5,898 nt of DNA from Helicobacteraceae bacterium (GTDB lineage: Bacteria > Campylobacterota > Campylobacteria > Campylobacterales > Sulfurimonadaceae). The stretch is taken from the NCBI GenBank assembly GCA_027084065.1, contig JALWLR010000092.1:1-5898 (forward strand). Reading direction: 5' to 3'. The notes under the pieces are model-generated. The model saw only the letters and a program-made list of their open reading frames with translations, ran no database searches and was not told where the DNA came from. Below are positions 1-4,634 of this stretch, piece after piece. The position numbers and the translations under genes were made by a program. Position 1 is the stretch's first letter; each line of letters begins with the position of its first letter.

Positions 1-39
1 TATATTTTCATCAAAAATCTCTATTTTTAAATAAAACAT
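1..39 (-). CDS. Possible 5' end of a divergent gene (partial, unidentified)
   Basis: Reading leftward from an ATG at 39-37, the frame stays open to the window edge and gives 13 residues, MFYLKIEIFDENI. A weak purine stretch (AAAGA on the minus strand, about 44-48) lies a few bases upstream. A TATACA hexamer (73 to 68 on the minus strand) could be its -10 box. The fragment is far too short to assign to any family. It could also be chance, since a 13-codon open frame is common in AT-rich DNA. A second in-frame possibility is not excluded, because another ATG lies at 11-9 on the same strand. The call rests mainly on the divergent arrangement around 40-100. Confidence 0.3.
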   Translation of the reverse strand, partial: MFYLKIEIFDENI

Positions 40-101
40 TGTATCTTTTTTAAACTTAATCTTTTTGTGTATAAACTTTTTTACTCTTAATGTTCTTGTA
101 T

Positions 102-107
102 TATAAT
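102..107 (+). promoter_or_regulatory. Candidate -10 box (TATAAT) for the cbiET-F-G-H operon
   Basis: A perfect TATAAT hexamer lies in T/A-rich DNA, with a TG dinucleotide four bases before it and T runs further upstream. There is no good TTGACA at the usual distance, which is normal for the main sigma factor promoters of Campylobacterota. Transcription would begin near 113-115, giving a leader of about 20 nt that carries the ribosome site at 124-129. The placement rules against translation starting at the upstream ATG at 90. This is a prediction from consensus only. Confidence 0.45.
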
Positions 108-123
108 GGCGAAATAATTTTTC

Positions 124-129
124 AAAGGA
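124..129 (+). promoter_or_regulatory. Ribosome binding site that decides the cbiET start
   Basis: AAAGGA lies five bases before a TTG codon at 135-137, which is in frame with the long CbiE-CbiT open frame. The alternative ATG at 90 has only T-rich sequence before it and no purine-rich site. This supports TTG at 135 as the start. Confidence 0.6.
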
Positions 130-134
130 CTCTT

Positions 135-1313
135 TTGGTAACTATAGCCGGCAGTGGGATGGGACCTTATGATTTTAGCAACATAAACCTTGACTTGACA
201 CGGTTTGAGCTGATATTTTGCGATAAAAACTACAAAACCGATCTTCCAAATGTCATCCAAGGAAGCTTCAAAGAGGTAAAAGAGCAGCTTCTTGCCAATT
301 TAGAAAAAAACATCCTGTATGTCGTTAGCGGTTCACCATTTTTTTTCTCCGGAGCAGCTGTGATTATCACTATGGCGAAGAAGCAAAACATCCCTTTTAG
401 GATCATCGACAACACATCCAGCCTCTCTTATATGCTCTCCTATGTGGGCGTAGCGCTGACAAAAACAGCCATAGCCTCTTTGCATGGTAAAAATGAAGTA
501 GATCTGGAAAACTTCTTAACCAAAGAGTACACCTTTTTTGTCTGTGATGAAAACACACCCAAAAACCTCTCTCGCATTATGCACTATCTTGAGAAAAAAG
601 ATGTCACCATCACTGTTGGAGAGCGATTTGGCTATGAAGATGAGCGCTTTTATGAAGCAAGCTTAGAAGAACTGTTACAAAACCCGCCAAAAATGCCCTA
701 CTCTCTGCTACTTCATCGCAACTTCACGCCACCCCCGCCTATCTCAAGTGAAGAGGAGATAGAGCACGAAAACGGGATGATCACCAAAACCTACAAACGC
801 CATCTCAGCCTACAAAACCTCAACTTAGAGCCAAATATGCTGCTGTGGGATATAGGTGCCGGAAGTGGTAGTGTGAGCATAGATGGGTATAAACGCTACA
901 AAGTACGAACCGTCATGTTTGAAAAAAATGAAAAAAGAGCCGCTATGATAGAGCGTAACTTAACCAAACACAAAGTAGTGGATACCAAGCTCTATATCGG
1001 TGAAGCAAGCGAGCTTTACAGGCAAGAAAAAAGCACCCCGCAGCGCATCTTTGTCGGTGGCGGAGGAGAGAAAGTTATAAATGAGCTTGACTATCTTTAT
1101 GATCGACTATCTGATGGCGGCAGACTTGTAGCCAACTTCGTGACACTCCAGCACCTTACAACCGCTATAAATGTCTTAAAAAAATCAAGCATCCCTTTTG
1201 AGATCAAGTCCATCTCCCTTACTACCTACAAAATGTCGCTGCTACTACCTGAGCCTGAACGCGTGATGCATCAGATCATTATAGACAAGGAAACCAATGA
1301 TACACTTCGTTAG
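135..1313 (+). CDS. cbiET: CbiE-CbiT fusion: cobalt-precorrin-7 C5-methyltransferase / cobalt-precorrin-6B C15-methyltransferase (decarboxylating)
   Basis: This cytoplasmic two-domain enzyme (CobL type) adds SAM methyl groups at C5 and C15 of the corrin ring and removes the acetate carboxyl at C12. From TTG at 135 it has 392 residues, a usual length for the fusion. Residues about 1-195 are the CbiE domain of the class III tetrapyrrole methyltransferase fold. It is divergent: the N-terminal glycine loop reads GSGMGP (6-11) rather than GxGPG, and the usual GDP is GSP (66-68). A proline run (199-202) marks the linker. The CbiT domain has a Rossmann SAM site, DIGAGSGSVSI (239-249), VGGGGE (307-312) and NFVTL (334-338), all typical. 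An in-frame ATG at 90 would add 15 residues, but it has no ribosome site and lies upstream of the likely transcription start. The gene heads the operon and its last 17 nt overlap cbiF. Family assignment is firm; the start is probable. Confidence 0.92.
   Translation: MVTIAGSGMGPYDFSNINLDLTRFELIFCDKNYKTDLPNVIQGSFKEVKEQLLANLEKNILYVVSGSPFFFSGAAVIITMAKKQNIPFRIIDNTSSLSYMLSYVGVALTKTAIASLHGKNEVDLENFLTKEYTFFVCDENTPKNLSRIMHYLEKKDVTITVGERFGYEDERFYEASLEELLQNPPKMPYSLLLHRNFTPPPPISSEEEIEHENGMITKTYKRHLSLQNLNLEPNMLLWDIGAGSGSVSIDGYKRYKVRTVMFEKNEKRAAMIERNLTKHKVVDTKLYIGEASELYRQEKSTPQRIFVGGGGEKVINELDYLYDRLSDGGRLVANFVTLQHLTTAINVLKKSSIPFEIKSISLTTYKMSLLLPEPERVMHQIIIDKETNDTLR
1287..1291 (+). promoter_or_regulatory. 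Ribosome binding site of cbiF inside the cbiET 3' end
   Basis: AAGGA lies five bases before the cbiF ATG, within the coding end of cbiET. Ribosomes finishing cbiET would pass over it, so the two genes are probably translationally coupled. Confidence 0.55.
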
Positions 1314-2046
1314 TGCGGGTCCCGGCGATCCTGAACTTATAACCGTCAAAGGGATGAGAGCTTTGCAAAATGCCGATGTAGTGCTCTATACAGGCTCACT
1401 TGTACCTAAAGAGCTACTTACTTGGTGTAAAAAAGAGTGCATCATCGAAAACTCAGCAGATATGGAGTATGAGGAGATCTTTGCTTTTATGCAAAAATAT
1501 CATCATAAAAACTTCGTTCGTCTCCATACCGGAGATGTGAGCCTCTACTCCACACTGGCTAAACAAGTGGCTTTTTTAGAAGAAAACTCCATAAAGTACG
1601 ATGTCATTCCCGGCGTTACCGCCGCTTTTGCCGCTGCAGCATCATGTGGCATTGAGTTTACCGTTCCGGGAGTTTCGCAAACACTCATCCTCACTCGCAT
1701 AGAGGGTAAAACACCAAATCCGGAAAAACTCACCCAACTTTTAAGCAACAAACACTCATCCTTTGCCTTTTATCTCTCCATCAGACTTTTAGACAAACTA
1801 AAAACTACAGCTTTGGAGCTTGGTTATCTTAAAGATACCCCATGCTGGGTGGTTGAGCGCGCTTCTTGGGCGGATGAAAAGCTCTATAAGGGTACCATTT
1901 CGACCATAAAAGAGCAGGTAAAGCACATCAAAGGTGTGGCACTCATCCTCTTTGGGGAGTTCTTGCGCCAAGAGCCAAAGGCAGACTCACACCTCTATGC
2001 AAAAGAGTATAAAAAAGAGAGCCAAAGGAGAAGCAAAAGTTTATGA
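1297..2046 (+). CDS. cbiF: Cobalt-precorrin-4 C11-methyltransferase
   Basis: CbiF (CobM in the aerobic pathway) transfers a methyl group from SAM to C11 of cobalt-precorrin-4 in the cytoplasm, giving cobalt-precorrin-5A, the substrate of the next gene product. The 249 residues match the family length. Visible signatures are the N-terminal loop SAGPGDPELIT (6-16), YTGSLVP (31-37), LHTGD followed by V-S-L-Y (76-84), IPGVTAAFAAAA (104-115), SQTLILTR (127-134) and a later VVERASW-DEK segment typical of CbiF. The usual GDPS is GDVS here (79-82). The C-terminal end is a lysine- and arginine-rich tail with no obvious role. It overlaps cbiET by 17 nt in another frame and shares ATGA with cbiG, so it sits inside one transcript. 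CbiH and CbiL have the same fold, but the SQT-LTR and ERASW segments separate CbiF from them. Confidence 0.95.
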   Translation: MIHFVSAGPGDPELITVKGMRALQNADVVLYTGSLVPKELLTWCKKECIIENSADMEYEEIFAFMQKYHHKNFVRLHTGDVSLYSTLAKQVAFLEENSIKYDVIPGVTAAFAAAASCGIEFTVPGVSQTLILTRIEGKTPNPEKLTQLLSNKHSSFAFYLSIRLLDKLKTTALELGYLKDTPCWVVERASWADEKLYKGTISTIKEQVKHIKGVALILFGEFLRQEPKADSHLYAKEYKKESQRRSKSL

Positions 2047-3083
2047 AAATCGCCATCGCCACCATCAATGAACCCTCACTCAAAGCGGCACAAAAACTTG
2101 CCAAACTTTTAGACAATCATGAGTGCCATATCTTCAACAAACAGATAGAGGATGGCAAGAGGCTGCATAAGTTTACTAAAGTCGATGAGATTTTACCAAC
2201 AGCGTGGAGTGAGTTTGATGCTCTCATCTTTATCATGGCAACAGGTGCAGTGGTACGAAAAGTAGCGCCATTTCTAAAAGACAAAGCAACCGACCCGGCA
2301 GTGGTTATAGTCACGCTTGATCTTAAAAAGGTCATCCCGCTTCTAAGTGGTCATCTAGGTGGTGCGAACGAACTGGCAGAGGAGATTTGCGCCAAGGTGG
2401 ATGGGTGTGTAAACTTCGTTACAACTGCAAGCGATCAAACAGATAGATTTGCCTTTGATCTCTTTGCCAAAGCATACAACTTCGCCATCTCCAACCTCAA
2501 ATCACTCGCTGAGGTCTCAAATGCCATCATCAACCGCAAAAAGGTGCAAGTTGTGAGCTTCCCGTCTATTTTTGAACTTATAAAGAGATTTAAAGGCTAT
2601 AAAGAAGAGAACTTCGTTTTTTGCTCCATAGACAATCTTTTAGAGTTTGATGCAAACTTACCAAGTGTGTACATTACCCCGCAGCACCTCGCAAACTCAG
2701 CACTGCAGCTTCATCCACAAGAGATCGTCTTAGGACTTGGGATGAATCGAGGCACTCCAAAAGAGGAGATACAAAATGCCGTTTTGCAGTTTTGCCTCGA
2801 GCATCAGCTAAAGCTTACACAAGTTACAAAACTTGCCAGCTTTAGCAAAAAAGCGGATGAAGATGGACTTTTAGCTTTTGCAAAAGAGCAGAACTTGCCA
2901 CTGGAGTTTTTTAACGAAGCAGCCATAAACGAGCTTGAACGCGACTTTTCTCCCTCGCAAGCGACAAAGTTTTTCGGCATCAAGGGAGTGGCAGAGCCTG
3001 CCGCGCTTCTAGCAAGCAGATATAAAACACTTTTTTTAAATAAACGAATCTACGGCGGCGTAACCGTTGCCGCATCATTTTAG
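2043..3083 (+). CDS. cbiG: Cobalt-precorrin-5A hydrolase
   Basis: CbiG opens the delta-lactone of cobalt-precorrin-5A and releases the C20 carbon with its methyl group as acetaldehyde. It is the diagnostic enzyme of the anaerobic B12 route. The 346 residues cover the whole family. The N-terminal domain has FIMATGAVVRKVAP (63-76), KDKATDPAVV (79-88) and SGHLGGANELA (102-112). A variable middle part covers about 125-220. The C-terminal CobE-like domain has LGLGMNRGTPKEEI (230-243), a KADEDGL segment, GIKGVAEPAALLAS and a final GGVTVAASF. The ATG overlaps the cbiF stop as ATGA. An AGGAG lies 12 nt upstream, rather far, so coupling to cbiF translation probably matters. There is no better in-frame start. 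The cbiD gene, needed for the next step and often adjacent elsewhere, is not present here. Confidence 0.95.
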   Translation: MKIAIATINEPSLKAAQKLAKLLDNHECHIFNKQIEDGKRLHKFTKVDEILPTAWSEFDALIFIMATGAVVRKVAPFLKDKATDPAVVIVTLDLKKVIPLLSGHLGGANELAEEICAKVDGCVNFVTTASDQTDRFAFDLFAKAYNFAISNLKSLAEVSNAIINRKKVQVVSFPSIFELIKRFKGYKEENFVFCSIDNLLEFDANLPSVYITPQHLANSALQLHPQEIVLGLGMNRGTPKEEIQNAVLQFCLEHQLKLTQVTKLASFSKKADEDGLLAFAKEQNLPLEFFNEAAINELERDFSPSQATKFFGIKGVAEPAALLASRYKTLFLNKRIYGGVTVAASF

Positions 3084-3087
3084 GAGG
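3082..3087 (+). promoter_or_regulatory. Strong ribosome binding site of cbiH
   Basis: AGGAGG lies four bases before the cbiH ATG and overlaps the last two bases of the cbiG stop codon. It is the best match to the 16S rRNA tail among the genes in this window, so cbiH can load ribosomes independently. Confidence 0.7.
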
Positions 3088-3091
3088 AACT

Positions 3092-3892
3092 ATGGGAAAA
3101 TTGACACTTGTCTCCACAGGAGCTGGAGGTACACGCTACCTTACCAAAGAGGCGATAGACGCCATACAGTCGGCTGACTTGATAGTCTCGTACACGAAGT
3201 ATGCAAAAGATCTCAAAGAGCTTATAGGCGATAAAGAGCTCTTTACAACTCCCATGACAAAGGAGATAGAGAGAGTGGACTATGCTGTCGAAGCAGCAAA
3301 AAGCGGAAAAAACGTCGCCCTGCTCTCAAACGGTGATGCCAATGTCTATGCGATGGGGAGTCTGGTTGTCGAGCTTTTGGATGTCAAGGAGTACTGGGAT
3401 GATGTGGAGTATGTCTCACTACCCGGCATTACTTCGGTTTTAGCGCTCGCTAGTGAGGTGGGAGCGCCCATCAGTCAAGATATGTGCCTGATCTCTCTTT
3501 CAGATCGTCTTACAGATGCAGATCTTATCCAAAAACGCATCCGTCTAGCACTAGAGGGAGACTTCATCATCGCCATCTACAACCCAAAAAGCAGAAGCCG
3601 CCTTGAACCTTATGAGGGGTTGTTAAGGCAGTTAAAAAACATTGACCCAAACACCCCTGTCGTCATCGCCAGAGACCTTGGGCGCAAAGAGCAGTTTATC
3701 GACATCATCACGGCAAAAGAGCTTATAGATGCAGGAGTAGAAAACGAAGCGGTCAATATGTCCACAACCATCCTTATAGGCAACTCCACAACGAAGCTGA
3801 CAAAAGATGGTAGGGTACTCACACCACGAGGCTATCTAAACAAGTATGACCTAAACGGAGCGGAAAAACAAGAGTGGAAAAAGATCAACTAA
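3092..3892 (+). CDS. cbiH: Cobalt-precorrin-3 C17-methyltransferase (ring contraction)
   Basis: CbiH (CobJ counterpart) methylates C17 with SAM and contracts the tetrapyrrole ring, making cobalt-precorrin-4 for CbiF. It is a soluble class III tetrapyrrole methyltransferase. The 266 residues are a little above the usual 240-260. Diagnostic segments are LPGITSV (110-116), the ISLSDRLT region, YNPKSRSR (163-170), the PVVIARDLGR region, GNSTTKL (230-236) and TPRGY (244-248), which together separate CbiH from CbiF and CbiL. Two loops differ from the norm: the first SAM loop reads TGAGGTRYLT (9-18) instead of GxGPGD, and the GDP loop is GDANVY (81-86). The gene follows cbiG after 8 nt and ends the forward operon. 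Its last 8 nt overlap the end of cbiL on the other strand. Confidence 0.94.
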   Translation: MGKLTLVSTGAGGTRYLTKEAIDAIQSADLIVSYTKYAKDLKELIGDKELFTTPMTKEIERVDYAVEAAKSGKNVALLSNGDANVYAMGSLVVELLDVKEYWDDVEYVSLPGITSVLALASEVGAPISQDMCLISLSDRLTDADLIQKRIRLALEGDFIIAIYNPKSRSRLEPYEGLLRQLKNIDPNTPVVIARDLGRKEQFIDIITAKELIDAGVENEAVNMSTTILIGNSTTKLTKDGRVLTPRGYLNKYDLNGAEKQEWKKIN

Positions 3893-3911
3893 GCCGCTTG
3901 GCGAAGTTGAT
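3878..3911 (-). terminator. Probable intrinsic terminator of cbiL spanning the convergent stop codons
   Basis: ATCAACT (3884-3890) and AGTTGAT (3905-3911) are a perfect 7-bp inverted repeat. Inside lie a 2x2 mismatch, then GCC (3893-3895) paired with GGC (3900-3902) around a four-base loop. In the minus direction the hairpin is followed by one C and then five T (3882 to 3878), as expected for an intrinsic terminator. In the plus direction it is followed by AAAGAGCG with no T run, so it should stop cbiL transcripts better than cbiH transcripts. Both stop codons, TGA of cbiL (3887 to 3885) and TAA of cbiH (3890-3892), lie in the structure. The outer stem is AU-rich, so strength is uncertain. 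Confidence 0.5.
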
Positions 3912-4559
3912 AAAGAGCGTCATATACTTTTTGACTCTGCTTATCTTTTTTGGAGTAATGCACTCTCCATCGAGATACATATTTTCAAACGTATAAAAAT
4001 CTCCATCACCCAAAGATGCGGTATCCATACCCACTTTTGGTCGCATCAGTATCTCGGTTGTCTCCACTTTGGAGCGTGGATTGATAGGTTTGATATGCAG
4101 CGCCATATCTCCAAGACACAGAGGCTTTTTCACCCTTGCACTTGCAGCACTAAAAGATGTCACACCCGCTATGACCTCACAGTTTTTATAAACCTCTTCA
4201 TCCTCTTTTTTTATAATGTCCAAAAGATAGTAGATGCTTGAGTATATCCCGGCATCTCCAAGCGTTACAAACGAAACAGTATCATACTTTTGCAGAGTTT
4301 GCAGTATAACTCCCGCTTCCTTCTCCCAATCCTCCTGCAAAAATCGCATAGGAGAATAAACAGGCACTATTTCTTTTTCCTCTTTCAAAACATCCAAAGC
4401 ATTTTTCACTATCTTGTAGCTTATAGACTTGCCAAAAGAGCGATCCTCACTTTTTGTCGGCACACAAATAGCCTGAGAATCCTTAAAAGCGTTGAGCGCT
4501 TTGAGTGTAAGCAGTTCGACATCACCGGGTCCAAGGGAAACCATATAGAGTTTTTTCAT
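3885..4559 (-). CDS. cbiL: Cobalt-factor-II / cobalt-precorrin-2 C20-methyltransferase
   Basis: CbiL (CobI type) adds the SAM methyl group at C20, the first methylation after cobalt insertion, and supplies the substrate of CbiH. Visible signatures in its 224 residues are YMVSLGPGDVELLTLKAL (5-22), a VPT segment (33-35) typical of CobI/CbiL, VTLGDAGIYSS (98-108), where the family normally has GDP, and AGVTSFSAASA (131-141). After about residue 155 the protein is unusually short and diverges. The helix-rich stretch that normally precedes the last strands seems reduced by about 20 residues, yet it ends with a plausible final strand (YMTLFINFA, 212-220). The ATG at 4559 starts exactly at the conserved N-terminus. 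The ribosome site is weak (AAAGAA and GAAG upstream). It is transcribed against the other B12 genes and away from aspS. Confidence 0.92.
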   Translation of the reverse strand: MKKLYMVSLGPGDVELLTLKALNAFKDSQAICVPTKSEDRSFGKSISYKIVKNALDVLKEEKEIVPVYSPMRFLQEDWEKEAGVILQTLQKYDTVSFVTLGDAGIYSSIYYLLDIIKKEDEEVYKNCEVIAGVTSFSAASARVKKPLCLGDMALHIKPINPRSKVETTEILMRPKVGMDTASLGDGDFYTFENMYLDGECITPKKISRVKKYMTLFINFAKRLS

Positions 4560-4634
4560 CTTCGTTCTTTAAAAAAATAAGTCGAAGTTTAGCATATATT
4601 CGCTATAATCGCCCAAAAAATTTTAGGGATTTTG
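4560..4634. promoter_or_regulatory. Divergent promoter region between cbiL and aspS
   Basis: These 75 bases must hold the signals for both genes. On the plus strand a perfect TATAAT lies at 4604-4609. On the minus strand TAAACT (4591 to 4586) is a weak -10 candidate for cbiL, which would give a leader of about 20 nt. There is an A run at 4571-4577 and another near 4615-4620. I see no riboswitch-sized structure and no clear operator palindrome. Confidence 0.5.
4604..4609 (+). promoter_or_regulatory. Candidate -10 box (TATAAT) for aspS
   Basis: A perfect TATAAT lies 25 bases before the aspS ATG. Transcription would start near 4615-4617, leaving a short leader of about 18-20 nt. No good -35 hexamer is visible, in line with Campylobacterota promoters. 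Confidence 0.5.

Larger units (their letters stand above)
40..134. promoter_or_regulatory. AT-rich intergenic control region upstream of the B12 operon
   Basis: This stretch is rich in T and A runs and has no convincing long open frame. It holds a TATAAT box on the plus strand (102-107), a possible TATACA box on the minus strand (73 to 68) and a Shine-Dalgarno sequence (124-129). I see no GC-rich stems or B12-box-like consensus, so a cobalamin riboswitch is unlikely here, although the window starts only a little further upstream. The space between the plus-strand -10 and the proposed start codon leaves a leader of only about 20 nt, too short for a riboswitch. Confidence 0.45.

Noticed and set aside
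230..415. Minus-strand open frame inside cbiET
   Set aside because: It is antisense to a well-conserved coding region, short, and has no initiation signals.
1545..1751. Minus-strand open frame inside cbiF
   Set aside because: It is opposite the conserved SAM-binding part of cbiF and is explained by the coding constraint on the other strand.
2020..2046. Alternative upstream start for cbiG near the AGGAG at 2026-2030
   Set aside because: The codons between the AGGAG and the ATG in that frame offer no ATG, GTG or TTG start, and conserved CbiG sequence begins right at the ATG at 2043.
2117..2335. Minus-strand open frame inside cbiG
   Set aside because: It is opposite the CbiG N-terminal domain, with no family resemblance or promoter.
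3610..3822. Minus-strand open frame inside cbiH, in line with cbiL transcription
   Set aside because: I considered it as a cbiL downstream gene, but it is antisense to conserved CbiH motifs, lies beyond the predicted cbiL terminator and has no clear ribosome site.
4290..4580. Plus-strand open frame of 96 codons across the cbiL 5' half
   Set aside because: It lies entirely antisense to the conserved N-terminal half of cbiL, resembles no family, has no ribosome site, and runs into the divergent promoter region. It is a shadow frame.
4560..4587. CTTCG (4560-4564) and CGAAG (4583-4587) as an operator or hairpin
   Set aside because: It is only five base pairs with an 18-base AT-rich loop and no extension, so it is within chance for this composition.
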